This document shows positions 22,084 through 33,323 of a DNA stretch of 64,000 nucleotides, one piece after another. Position numbers and translations under genes: made by a program. Source of the DNA: Monilinia fructicola (taxonomy: Eukaryota; Ascomycota; Leotiomycetes; Helotiales; Sclerotiniaceae); contig VICG01000003.1 in assembly GCA_008692225.1 (NCBI GenBank), positions 1,481,501 to 1,545,500 of the forward strand, written 5' to 3'. A model generated the notes under the pieces. That model was given only the letters and a program-made list of their open reading frames with translations, ran no database searches and was not told where the DNA came from. Position 1 is the stretch's first letter; every line of letters begins with the position of its first letter.

Positions 22084-23805
22084 TCATGGCCAGTTTTTTT
22101 CTGGTTCTGTTGGAAGAGGTTGAAACAATCCTGGTATACGATTCCTAAGAAGGTCACCACCAACGGTAAATGCTCTAGTTCGTACTTGTCGTTGTTGGCT
22201 ACCCGAGAGAGAGATACCGTATATCTGCTCATTCATGCTATTAGGTTTTAAATTGGCTCCGCCAAAATTGAGATTCTCAAAATGATTTTGGACCCGTCTC
22301 TTATATTCCTTGTTATTGAAAGATCGGGGGCGATCAAAATGAAGAGGGGATAGGAGGCGAGGTGCAGGCCCTGGGCCTGATATCGTGTTAGAATAACCTC
22401 GAGAAACTGGAGTGTGAGCTTCATCGAATGCTCCATCCATTGTCGAGCTGGGTCCATAAGTTCGAGCCGTAAATGGTGAGCCCAGAATGCGGGTTCTCGA
22501 GTCATCCAGGCTCAAATTAGTCGTTCGGGATCTGGTCCAACCGCGAGGTTGATAAGTAGATTTTCGTGGCACGGAATCTTTTGGAGTCGCAAGCTGAGCC
22601 AAAGGCCCATTTGGCTGCATGGTCTCGGATGTACTTGTCGTTAGCGACAATGCGATATCTTTAGTGCTGAAAGACATAGGTGCAACTGTTTGTGGTTCGG
22701 GAATTCTGTAGCGTCGCCCAGAACGTTGCGTGAAAGGTGTAGGATCCCGAGATTGAAAGTGCCTATGTAGTTGAACGGAGCCAGTATCCCCGCTTCTGCA
22801 AAGTTCACGGAGATGTGCCCTCGTAGCTGAACTTGTATGCGGCCATTGTGGGTAGGTTCGTGGCCGGGGTTCGATTGGGGTTGCGAGGGCGCTTTGTTCA
22901 CAAGATACCACACGTGATGTATGATTCAGAGTTTTGCTACTGTTGATGCCCTTGGGGCCTTTCCAACTCTTCTTTGCTTGCCGAGCAACACGATGACAGA
23001 CGCCCTCGGGAGGTACAGCTCCAGCTCCGATTCGAAACGGGGTCACAATTGGATCTTGAAGGTAAAGGAGATAGATCGACCACAAATGTGCATTCATAGC
23101 CGAAGTCCAGGGTGCATTCTTTCGAGTCTTCCGACGAAGATTGGCGTTGAGAACAGGGTCGTGGAATTCATTAGTTTCACCATGGAGCTTCTTGCCTTGG
23201 GCTTTCGAATATGGTGTAAATGAGAAAGCATCTGCGCAGTCGGAATCAGGACTGGTACAACTACCATCTTCGGAGAACCTTGAGAGACGATCTTCACTAT
23301 AAGATGAATCTTCGGAACTATGCGACGAGGAAGAGGTTGGTCGTTCGACTTCCGGCTCCTTTGGCGACAAGGTTTCCATTGACCAATCGGGGCGTTTAGA
23401 GTTATTTTCATCCATAGGCATTGAAGGTTCTGGAGTTGTTGGAAGTGATGGGAATATTGGGTTGTACGTATGCGGAGTCAAGAGAGTTGTATTGATTGAG
23501 AGTGGGTCTCGGTCTGGCATATCGCAATCTGACGATACGTGGGGGGCTATTTGTGGCTCCTCGATTGTAGGGATGGGGATATCTGCAGCTGCAACAGAAG
23601 CGAGAAATTGTTCGGTTGGTGCTTGAAAGTTAGACACATTTCGTCTTTTGACCTTTAAACGATTTGGGCGGGGTGGAGAAGGTGGGCCCTCGGAGACAGC
23701 AGGGTTGAATGATTTGGGTGTGGTTGGTTGATGATCTCCTTCACTGTGATGAAAGCGAAATCCTCGAGGAAGAGTAGTTGATCCATTTTCATGTTGATGT
23801 GACAT
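22084..23805 (-). CDS. Conserved fungal protein of unknown function
   Basis: A long single-exon frame. I prefer the ATG at 23805 (573 residues), which gives a normal N-terminus (MSHQHENGS). The frame is open to 23931 as well, where 42 extra residues look like untranslated leader. The protein is mostly disordered, Ser/Pro/Thr-rich, with an acidic Ser run (TSSSSHSSEDSSYSED). One conserved-looking block has many aromatic residues: NAPWTSAMNAHLWSIYLLYL then DPIVTPFRIG and VCHRVARQAKKSWKG. It reads like a small helical DNA- or protein-binding domain and is followed by WPHTSSATRAHLRELCR. I recall similar uncharacterised proteins across Pezizomycotina but know no function. The stop at 22084 follows a seven-A run, and a coding-like frame continues beyond it. 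Confidence 0.75.
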   Translation of the reverse strand: MSHQHENGSTTLPRGFRFHHSEGDHQPTTPKSFNPAVSEGPPSPPRPNRLKVKRRNVSNFQAPTEQFLASVAAADIPIPTIEEPQIAPHVSSDCDMPDRDPLSINTTLLTPHTYNPIFPSLPTTPEPSMPMDENNSKRPDWSMETLSPKEPEVERPTSSSSHSSEDSSYSEDRLSRFSEDGSCTSPDSDCADAFSFTPYSKAQGKKLHGETNEFHDPVLNANLRRKTRKNAPWTSAMNAHLWSIYLLYLQDPIVTPFRIGAGAVPPEGVCHRVARQAKKSWKGPKGINSSKTLNHTSRVVSCEQSALATPIEPRPRTYPQWPHTSSATRAHLRELCRSGDTGSVQLHRHFQSRDPTPFTQRSGRRYRIPEPQTVAPMSFSTKDIALSLTTSTSETMQPNGPLAQLATPKDSVPRKSTYQPRGWTRSRTTNLSLDDSRTRILGSPFTARTYGPSSTMDGAFDEAHTPVSRGYSNTISGPGPAPRLLSPLHFDRPRSFNNKEYKRRVQNHFENLNFGGANLKPNSMNEQIYGISLSGSQQRQVRTRAFTVGGDLLRNRIPGLFQPLPTEPEKNWP

Positions 23806-23931
23806 CGTGTCGAATTGTGATTGACGGTGACGCGATGGAGGCTTGATGGATTGAAGTGCGATTGAATGGGTGGAATTGAGGAAGTGGTTTATGTTTTTGG
23901 CTCGAGATCGTACAATATACGACCGAAGCAA

Positions 23932-25562
23932 ATCTCACTCGTCGCAATATAGCTTTTGAATTACAGAAGGTATGGAGGAAGTATGAGTACGTAGTATGAT
24001 GGGATGGTAGAGATGGAGAGATCTGAGGGTCGAATAGATCGAAAAAGAAAGTTGGGTCTGTAGAATATAAAAAGAAATCCAGAAATGCACCCGTCGAACG
24101 AGGTGGAGGTGGAGATACGCGATGATGAGAATGAAAGAAAAACGTTTGATTATTTGGGACAATTCAATTGAATATAACCACGCCAATTTGAAGATTGGAT
24201 TGACCTCACGACAATCAATCGGTATAATCCGAGGGATTCCCTTTGAATGAAGACTGGTGTAAGGATTGAGTTCCCTGCATGAACAGATTGAGGTTTGATG
24301 AAGAATGATGGATGGATGATGGAGGATGGAGGATGGAGGATGGATGATCTTTGACAACAAGTCGAATCAAATAGCTAGGTACCTATAGGAAGGGAAATGA
24401 TTTTGGCTTGATCAGTCAATCAATCGATCGATTGAATCGCGACGAATGAATCAGGATCCGCAGACTTTTGAATTTCCAGATAAGATTTGGATGATATGGA
24501 TACAGTATAACCGACCGACCTAGGTACCGGTAAAATGCGCAAGCAAAGGCGATTTAGTTTTATTTTTAGCCAGTTGATCTGAAGATGGTCCCGGCGTATC
24601 GTGAGATTGGATTCCTTTGTGGAGATTGATTGCGCCCGTGCTCCCGTCTCTGTTGCGCGCGCGTGTCGTCCCGTCGCAATTGATCTTTTTCGTATTCGAT
24701 TCACTCTTCAAATTATGATTATTATTAGTTGTCGCCGGTATGTAATTGAATCTCGAGTGGCAGAAGGTAATATCGGATGATCGATCGATGGATTGAATGG
24801 TTGGTGGGTTGGGTGGTTGATTGATTGATTGATAAATTGATAAATTGATAAATTGATTGCCGTATCTGTACCAGCAGAAGGAGGAAAAGGAAATCCGAGC
24901 GAGGGCGAAGATGAGGGGTGAAGGAGCGAAATAAAAGAATGTATGGACGGTCAATTTCGCAGATCTTCGAGGGAGGACAAATGTAGTGTTGTTGGTGGTG
25001 GTGGTGGTGGTGTTGTTGTTGCTGTATGCTATCTGTTGTATTTGTGAAATGGTGCAGGTCTTGACAAATAGGACAATGTAACCACTGTACTACTCAAGGC
25101 GCACGAGAGACAATTGAGCGAAAGTCGCTGATAGAAAGAGATGAAAGAGATGGATGAGATGAATGAGATGATCAAGACGAGGAGATATCTCGATTAGGAA
25201 ACTTGACTCCTTTCAAATATTTGGTGATGCGATGTTTGGATGATTATCGATTTGCTAGGGGGGAGGGGGGGCGAAGGTATAGATAGATAGACAATGCGCA
25301 AAGGAAGTGGAAGTGGAAATGGAAGTGGAAATGGAAATGGAAATGGAAATGGGGATGCAGTTGATTGTTCCTTGGAGGAGGGAATTTTTCTTTGATCGAC
25401 TAAACTAAAGCTGATATCTATGAGGGGTGAGGGGTGAGGGGTGAGGTATGAGGTATGAGGAATGAGGAATGAGTGGTGAGTGGTGAGTGGTGTTGGGTGA
25501 TGATGGGTGATGGGTGATGGGTGATGGGTGATGGGTTGATGGATTGATGGATTGATGGATTA
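23932..25562. other. Gene-poor, dense short tandem repeats
   Basis: Upstream flank of the preceding gene with many imperfect microsatellites: GGAGGAT units (24310-24345), TTGATAAA (24818-24856), GGAAAT/GGAAGT (25304-25352), GAGGGGT (25419-25446) and GGTGATG (25494-25536). Purine-rich runs fall mostly on the plus strand. The ORFs here are low-complexity artefacts. Confidence 0.55.
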
Positions 25563-25940
25563 GAGACATTTAGCCAGTTTTCATTTTCATTTTCATAGTT
25601 TATATAATAGGCATGGTCGATGAATATGAAGATTCCTATTAAAAGGCATTTAGCTAATTTTAATACTTTTCGAATTAGTGAGGATATAAATGGTATAGTG
25701 TATAATGATCTTAAGGCATTAAGGCATATATTCGTTCGTTGATCATATGATCAACCCCCTTTTCGCCATAATAGGTTAATTTGATGAAAATGAAGCTCCA
25801 CTCTATATTCATCGAAATGGATGAATATGAAGTGGGTCGAAGGATTTCATAGTTGCCCTTTTGGGCCTCGTTTTAACAGTGGATCGATCGCTACTATGAA
25901 TTCCCTTATTCGAAACTTTTAATAGTTACCTAAATGTCTC
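25563..25940. mobile_element. MITE-like element with 11-bp inverted ends and TA flanks
   Basis: GAGACATTTAG at 25563-25573 is mirrored exactly by CTAAATGTCTC at 25930-25940, and both ends are flanked by TA (25561-25562 and 25941-25942). The 378-bp interior has no coding frame. A second, diverged copy of the end sequence (GGCATTTAGCTAATTTTAAT) lies inside at about 25644. This matches the usual look of a non-autonomous Tc1/mariner-type element (TA duplication, short inverted ends). There is no transposase. The assignment to that superfamily is inferred from the TA flanks only. Confidence 0.55.
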
Positions 25941-26439
25941 TATTGATGGGCGATGTGATGGATTGGTGGTAGAAGCAACAATGAGGAAGCTGATGGTGCT
26001 TGAATTAGTTGGGAAGTGGTTAGTAGAAAGGGTATCAGTAGTAAAAGGTATTGATTGTTATGCACGGCAGTGGGGAGGGAGTGGAAGTAGCGGGTGGGTG
26101 GTTGTAGCGGGTGGGTGTAGTATAATTGCTTCCAGGTTCGTTGAGTGTAGACGTATTAGGGAGGCAGGTGTAGAGGTAGAGGGAGTAGGATTCGTGGTGG
26201 GAATGATTGAAAGTGTAAGGTTACCAAGAAAGCGAAAGAAAGAGAGAAATGATAAAGTGAAGTGAAGTCGAATGGATCTTACAAGGAAAATAAGTGGGAA
26301 GTGGGTAAGATCATAAGATGAGGTTTGGCGTGTTGAAATCTCTTTAATTAGATTGATTGATTGGTTGTTTGATTATTACTTGATCCTTTTTGGAGTTTAG
26401 CTCTCATTCGTTAAATTTGTAGATCGATATACTCCGTAC

Positions 26440-27515
26440 ACCGTGGACCTAGAGGAGATAAATCAATATAAATTAATATAAATCAATGGATAAATAAAAA
26501 TACTAGGAGTATATATAAAATAGAGGTAGAGATAGTAAGTTTAATAAATATACACTTTTTTAGTTTTCTTCTTATAATAAATATAAAAAAGTTAGAATTA
26601 GTATTTAATTAAATTTTTTTTTAAATATTTAATAAGTAGGTATATTTTCTAATAATAAAAATCTAAATAAAGATTTAAAAGATTTAATTAATACTTATAA
26701 ATACTATAGATATTCTTTTCATTATAATTTAAGGTATTAAAAATTCTTCTTCTTTTTCCTTTAATACTATTTTTAAATTTATAAATCGCCTATATCTATA
26801 GATTCTAAGGTTTATTTCTAATACTTCTAAGGTCCTTTAAGAAAAGAACTCTATTTAATTTAAAGCCTAATATTATAATATTACTATAGTATATATATAC
26901 ACCCACCCTCCTACCTATTTACCTACCTACGGAGTATATATATACACATATATATCCTCTTATAAAGTTAACAAAATCATATCCACACTCTTATAGTGAA
27001 TCAAAATACTATAACCACAGTACCGTAGCACAAATCAAGTGGGACGGTTGCATACCTAGGCATCTGCAAAGCACATTCGTTGCATCTCTCTCTTAATGCA
27101 GGATCATCTGTTGTTCATCAAGAGAGTGGAGTCTGAAGATGGTTACAGCATTACAGCAGGTACAGGACACGCATCACATTGCAGAAGGCCCAACGAGTCT
27201 GTACAGTACTGTACATGGAAGGTTACTGTCCTAGATGTACTGCAGACGCTGCATGCTGTTGCTGTATGTGATATGTCGTGTATGAGGGGATGTGGATGTG
27301 GATATGGATATGGATATGGATGTGGATGTGGAGGCTAATGTGGATTAATATATACGTAGGTCTTGTTCTATTCTATAAAGTAATATAGAGTATATCTATT
27401 TATAATATATACAACGTAGTATATATAGGATATATAGAGAGAGTATCGTAATTCATAAGAAAAAAATAAAATGCTTAAGTAAAAGTTCTAGACCTCTAGC
27501 TTTAAAAGGAACAAA

Positions 27516-27550
<35 letters not shown>

Positions 27551-27990
27551 CTCTTTCTTTTCTTTCTTTTCTTTTTTTCTTTTCTTTAGTTTATTTAAGT
27601 ATTTTTTATTATTCTTTTTTATTTTAAAGTTTATTTTTTATAATCTTTAAATTTAAAATAACGCGTTACTTAATATTAATCTCTCTTACGCGTTAATCTC
27701 GCGTTTTATAATTATACTTTTTAAAATTTATTTATTTTAATTATTAAATAATAATTATATATTTATATAATACGATATATTATATATAGCTTCTCTTACT
27801 TATAGATATATAAAGAGTTTATATTTACTTTTTAATATTATATTCTTATTTTATTTTATTAGAGCCTTTAGCTTATTTAGCTTTTTAATCTCTTAGGGCT
27901 TATATTATCGTTTTTTTTTCATCTATTTTTTTCAACCTTTTATAATTCTATACTATTATTATTATCATAATGACGATAATAATAATAAGA
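26440..27990. other. Very AT-rich block
   Basis: About 1.5 kb dominated by TTTAAT, TATATA and AAAT runs, with an (AAAT)n tract at about 27510-27550 and poly-pyrimidine tracts after it. It is interrupted by a normal-composition island at 27,050-27,340 that contains GGATATGGATGT repeats. No coding frame survives. This is the appearance of RIP-mutated repeats in ascomycetes, but no parent sequence can be named. Confidence 0.55.
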
Positions 27991-28926
27991 AACACCCTAA
28001 AGCTAGCTACACCGCCCAATGCGTTATATCAACTTCTAGAACAAGTGCTTTCCTTTCGGCAGTCTAGTGATCCTAAAAATGTACAGTGTGATCGCGTTCA
28101 TGGTTCATGCATGAATCAAAGGCAGCATATCCAAGAATAAGAAGAATCACGGGATGAAATAGAGATTGGCGATTGGCGATTGGCGATTTGCGATTTGCGA
28201 TTTCAAAAATCTCTTATTGGTACCTCAAGGTTCTGCTTTTTGATACTATCCCTGTCGGCCTTCTATGACGAGAACTTCTGGCGGCGCAAGATGGATTGAA
28301 AGTGGAATGAATGGCATAATGGAAATGTTGTGTGTCGTTCGTTGTACGTCTAACAACCTTCTAGGGTCACATCTGTATTGCACTCTGCATTGCGGTACTC
28401 GAATCATTGGAATCTAATCAATAACTTTGGTTCTCTGCATAACCTTACAATCGCGGCTAAGGCGTCCCATCAAGCTTTTAAGCTCTGAGTGCATGTGTTG
28501 GATGCAAATCATGGAAAAGGTTTCTCAATTTGGGCCGCACGTGATGTGTTATACCTGTGAAGCTATCCGCGCCAGCTTCTGTTACCCTTTGCTTCTATTG
28601 CTTGATCTTTACCAATCTATAGTTTCCTTACCTTTCATCTCATCTCTTCTTTCCTTTCCTCGCGACCCTTTAATTAATGAGAACGATTTAAAAGAAGCAA
28701 AAGGCGCAAGAAACTTCTCAATTGGAAAAACAACTTTCATCGATATGCGCCACATGGAGATAACACTGCTTGACCACCTTGAGACATTCGAGTTTCCTTT
28801 TTATTTAGTCTTATCATCATGTAAGGGGTAATTCTATGGTGATGTATTAATGATGACTCTGTTCATTTCACCATGCCACTCTGTACTTTCCCCAGTCCCT
28901 TTCTCGAAGTTCGTAGATGATTAAAA
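27991..28926. other. Intergenic, no supported gene
   Basis: It contains a short GCGATTTGCGATTT-type direct repeat (about 28163-28202). The ORF at 28427-28831 has no natural protein composition. Confidence 0.4.
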
Positions 28927-30514
28927 ATGGTCTTGTCACAGCAAACAATCCAAATATTAAAATTCACTCTAATCCTCACTGCTACAATCGGCCTTGCTTG
29001 GTATGTTTTCTCGGATCATGACTACCATGAGACATTTCAAGTTGCAGTCTCGGGGAAGAAGGGTGTCTTCATTCAAAAAGCCCTTCGCACAGATATCGAT
29101 GGGCCTTTCGATGATTCAACTCTAGTGGAAGTCTGTCAAAACATAGAATGGAGAGAAGGGTTGATAATCCAGTGTGAATCACCGTACGGAGGGGTAGCGA
29201 ACATTCGAAACATACTGTTGAATTGTTTTCGATATGCCATTGAAGCCGGAGGTATACTTGCTCCTTTTCTGTGCTTTTCATTTGCTAACTAACCTGTCAG
29301 CAACATCAATCGTCATCCCGGAACTTAAAACTTTGGATACCTCAGAATGACAGACCAAATACACCAGATCCAGAGCTGGGTGCTGAGTTACAAAGTAGGA
29401 AAGACAGCACCGCTCATGTCCCATTCTCGCATCTATTTGACTTAGATTTCTTCAAAGAATCTTTAGGTGGAGCTTGCCCACGGATCAAATTCATCCCACA
29501 CATCAATGATTTGTTATACGGTTCCTAGCACTCAAAATCCGCACCCACTTGACCCAGGTTCATTATCCCCAGAAAGACTCGGAGAACCATTCGAATCCCT
29601 TCTCGCTAATCCCGCCACATGGGCCAATGATTTCACCATCTGGCTTGATAAAACAAATACCAAAGTATCGGAAAAACTGCCCATGCGTGTGACAATCAAA
29701 GAATCACTTCTACATTGGCCCCTAAATCACGATGATTCCGATTTCGTTTCCCAATTCGGCCGAATCATCCGTCCCCAACCCCGAAATCCGCACGCTCGCC
29801 TCAACAATCCTCTACACGCTATCCCGAAAATACAACCTCCGATACAACGCCAGCGAAGGAATCCAAGGTGACAAGTACTACGGCGCACACCTCCGCACGG
29901 GCGCCGACGCCAAAGCCGCAAACTGGACGAGTTTCGAAAAGCAAACGCAGAACTACCTCCAAGCTTGCAAACACAATCAACTACGAGTCATCTACCTCGT
30001 CTGCACCTCCGAACCCGACATCCATCGCTTCACGTCTCTCGCCCACACCTACGCTCCGCACGACATCCACGTTGCGACGGCCGCGCACCTGCTGGCGCTC
30101 CACCCCAAGGACCTCACGACCTACGCGGCGCTTTCGTCGCCCCAGCGCTCGCTCGTAGACTACGAGGTCCTGCTGAAATCGACCGTCTTCGGCGGAACAG
30201 TCGAGTCGTCGTTCTCGTGGAACGTGGGCGCTGCGGAGACACGTGGTGTGGGGGAATGGGACGTGGGTGCCGCAGATGGAGGATTTTGTCTTTGATCGGG
30301 GGGAGTTTATTCGGGATCGCAACGCTAGGGATGCGGGGGTGAGGGGAGGGCCCGTGGGTGGGTATGGCGGGGGTGGGTTTCAGAGTTTTAGGGATGGCGC
30401 AGGGGGAGGGGGAAGGATGGCGCGGCGGTTATGCGCGTGGGAGATTATGGGCTGAGTGTGGTTTTTGGGGATCCGGCGAGGGGGCAGGAGTGGGAGAGGG
30501 GGTTATGGCCTTAG
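28927..30514 (+). pseudogene. O-fucosyltransferase-like glycosyltransferase gene, broken by frame changes
   Basis: Exon 1 (28927-29251) gives a type II signal anchor (FTLILTATIGLAWYVF) and a lumenal start typical of fungal GDP-fucose protein O-fucosyltransferase-like proteins. The intron at 29252-29300 has two CTAAC branch copies and joins RYAIEAG to ATSIVIPEL, the expected family block. After that the family pattern is found only by moving between frames. The frame changes near 29320-29345, 29510-29550, 29735-29790, 30212-30222 and 30330-30430. The segments seen include FKESLGGACPRIKF, LPMRVTIKESLLHWPL, YYGAHLRTG (the HLRT substrate-binding element), FGGTVESSFSWNV, ALRRHVVWGNGTWVP and DYGLSVVFGDP, ending in LWP and TAG at 30512. 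The first four shifts are all +1. The gene is either a recent pseudogene or a stretch with assembly indels; the second half is very GC-rich. Confidence 0.7.
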
Positions 30515-32307
30515 GTTTTGGGGTGGGGATGGAGAGTTGGAAGGTATGATGGATGGGAATAAGTTACTGTGATGGGATGGTGCGCGTTATCATTGTACTC
30601 GTTTCCTTGTATCCGAACTTTATCTTCTCTCCCCTCCAGCCGATCTCCTATCTTTCATTCATTCATCCATCCATCCATCCATCCACCGCGTCAACACCTC
30701 ATCTTCAAACACCCCGCCCTCTCCACCCCTCATACCACCCACCCCAACGCTACCAACGTCGCCAGCATTTCTCCCGCGCTGTAACGATCGTGACACCAAT
30801 AATCCAAACTCGAAAACCTTACAAAAAATCTCTCCATCCCACGTTTTTTCCTCCCTCAAAAATATACCTCGCGCCATTACAAGTATATCCAATAAATTGA
30901 AACAGAATCATCCGAGATAAATCCGCGTTATGGAGTCACGGTATGGGAACGTGCGGCCGTCGTCTCGTGAAGCTAAACCCCTCGCTTGTTTTACATATAG
31001 GGCTACGTACTAGGTATTGTAGTATATGATATATGATATATGAAATATGAAATATGATATACTACCGTATAACGTAAACTCGTAGCTCTTCAAGCTAGGT
31101 CTTGCTCATATAACTTGGGCCTACTATATCATTCCCCCCGCCCGCCTTTACCCGCTACCGCGCGGTGCCAATCCGTTTATCCCAATCAAAATCCGAATGA
31201 TTTTTTGATCCTTTGATCCTTCGCACCAATATCAAATCTCCAAGCGTATGTATGGTCATCCGAGAAGATTTGTCAGGGATCGCAAAAATTGAACGGGGCC
31301 CAGTCTAGCATGCAGAGGTCAGATGCACGTGCGGGAGTTGCGGCTGCCATTCTTTCATATGTAAGATTGATTGCATGGAGTTGTTTGTCGGCGGATAATG
31401 ATGCATTGTTTTTATTTGAGAAGGTTTTGTAGCTGGTAAGTTATTGTGGTGTTTGTATAAGCTGTTGGATGAACTTGGCAGATGTTTGTAATATGTATGT
31501 ATATATATATGTATGTATACTCTATGGATTGATTGATTGACTTTAATAGACATTTGGAATTCTGGCGCGGTGGGAGATGAGCGGAATGGCGACGTTACGT
31601 TGGTTTGTGGGGATTTGAGAGGATTGGCTGGCTTATTGGGGGGGTATGGGATTATTGGTTTAGTATTGAAGTATATTTTTGAGAATGGATGCTTAATTGA
31701 ATAAAGAGATACTAAAGGCTTTTTTTCAATGGGGAACGTAATAGAGTACAATAAGACAGATTGAAGATTTGTTGAAGTAATTGTTATTCAAGTTAAGCGG
31801 AAAGGTTTCGGTAAATTGCCTCCAAGTTGATATATCTAATTATCTATCGTACAATGCATTCGGTGAGAAATTCTACTCAAGACTTGCACTATTCAAAAGC
31901 TAACTTATCTATCTAAATACTTAGTTGAAGCATACATCTATAGCATCTCCATCTATCTCGCAGCTTATATATCAATTTTTCTCATATTCTCATATTCTCA
32001 TATTCTCATATTCTCATATTCTCATATTCTCAAGTTATAAGTTACATCATATTAATCAATCACGGAAATATTCTCACATAGCATGCATTAAAAGTGGTAT
32101 ATATCATAATGTGTTGAAAAAAAAATTTGTTATTACAGTTTCGGATTCCAGTCCGAAAACTCATGAGCTCTAACAGAGTACTAAAAATCAATTCCCTAGA
32201 TCCTGTTTTTTGGGGGTTTTCTGTTCCAAAATGTATCTATCCACTGACAGAATCTTACCAATGAGGATAATACTTCTCCACGAGAAAAACACAAATAAGC
32301 GCCAATA
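30515..32307. other. Gene-poor with microsatellites
   Basis: It includes a CCAT run (30660-30684), ATATGA units (31020-31065) and a TCATATTC tandem array (31982-32033, about 6.5 copies). ORFs in this stretch follow the repeats and have no domain. Confidence 0.5.
31982..32033. repeat. TCATATTC tandem array
   Basis: Six and a half perfect 8-bp units. Not a multiple of three, so not coding. Confidence 0.9.
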
Positions 32308-32571
32308 TCAAGATCGCGCAAACACTCGGCTGTCTCTCTGCTGTAGGTCAATCATCTGCTCAAGCTCCTGGATACGATGCTCGAGCTCCTCGATATATTC
32401 GCTCTGTTGCTCGTTCCACTCATCTTGTGCGGCTTCTGCAGCGACTGCGTTCATGTAATCGTCGAGTCGCATCCTGCGGTCGATGCAAACATGGTATGGA
32501 GCAGAGATCGAGGAGTCTGGGGAAGTGCTATCTTGCGACATGTTGGTAGATTGGGTGTTATTTTGCGACAT
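32308..32571 (-). CDS. Small acidic coiled-coil protein (MSQ type)
   Basis: A single exon of 87 residues starting at the ATG at 32571. An earlier ATG at 32643 would add an atypical leader. The N-terminus is Ser/Asn/Thr-rich (MSQNNTQSTNMSQDSTS), followed by a short conserved-looking RRMRLDDYMNAVAAEAAQDE. A heptad-patterned coiled coil (YIEELEHRIQELEQMIDL) lies near the end. There is no signal peptide. A broken ORF of similar style lies 0.5 kb upstream on the same strand. The function is unknown. Confidence 0.5.
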   Translation of the reverse strand: MSQNNTQSTNMSQDSTSPDSSISAPYHVCIDRRMRLDDYMNAVAAEAAQDEWNEQQSEYIEELEHRIQELEQMIDLQQRDSRVFARS

Positions 32572-33050
32572 ATCGGTGGATGGATGGGTTCGGGGGAAAG
32601 AATAATCCAAAGAGGTGAGGGAGCGTGCTTTAAATACTCTCAATTACAGGAGCTGTTCTTTCGCAAGTCGCTCGCTGTTCTCGAAATTCTCTGTTCAGAC
32701 ATGTCTAATTCTCTGTTCAATACTATACAAGCCATAGAGCCCAAAGAAAAGACTTACAGATGCGCAGCAGAATACAGAAGGTCATTACAGCGATTATTGT
32801 AGTCGTTGTTCCGTTTATTGTTCATCCATAGCTTTATAACAGTGACAACTAAGTGTTGCTAATCCAGCAACAAAATAATTGTTTTGATTACTCCGAGAAT
32901 CTGAAGAACTACTAAAAGGATCTTTCGAACAAGTATTCATAGCATTTGTTCGAACTCTTCCTCCAAATCGGGTGTTTCAACGATGGATCGATTATTAGTA
33001 CCTCCAATACCTGATTTTGATTCCTAAGCGTAGCGAGCTTTGCCTTGTGA

Positions 33051-33323
33051 TTACGAGGAACATTGCTTTATTCTTCCACTCGGTTTTGGTACTCTGTCAT
33101 GTGTTCTCGAAGTAAAATGAAGCTCTTCGAGTTCAGTCTTGGTTATTTCGAGAATCTGGCAGTGTTCTCCTACTCGATTGTATCCCTCGTGTATATTTTC
33201 TCGGAGGGCCACGTTCTCTTGAATTTCAACATTGGCGACTTGGCATTTTGGGCTCTGTTGACCTCCAGCGCCTGGGTTACCCTCATGTTGTCATCATCGT
33301 CTTGAATTATCTGCTTGGCTCAT
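33051..33323 (-). pseudogene. Broken relative of the MSQ coiled-coil gene
   Basis: A 90-codon frame opens with ATG (MSQADNSRR), meets two adjacent TGA codons at positions 10-11, then continues cleanly with VANVEIQENVALREN and a Glu-rich helix to a TAA at 33051. Both TGA would be CGA before a C-to-T change. The same start (MSQ), the same strand and a coiled-coil C-terminus suggest a tandem duplicate of the gene at 32.3-32.6 kb, but sequence identity is low. Confidence 0.4.

Noticed and set aside
23935..24954. Minus-strand ORFs of about 140 codons upstream of the 22.1-23.8 kb gene
   Set aside because: They are rich in Ile/Leu/His/Ser from simple repeats and most likely form a 5' leader; no domain.
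24300..25560. Possible CRISPR-like array from regular short repeats
   Set aside because: Units are 6-8 bp microsatellites without spacers; this is also eukaryotic DNA.
25963..26265. 100-codon plus-strand ORF
   Set aside because: Gly/Val/Arg-rich translation of TGGTGGG-type repeats; no domain.
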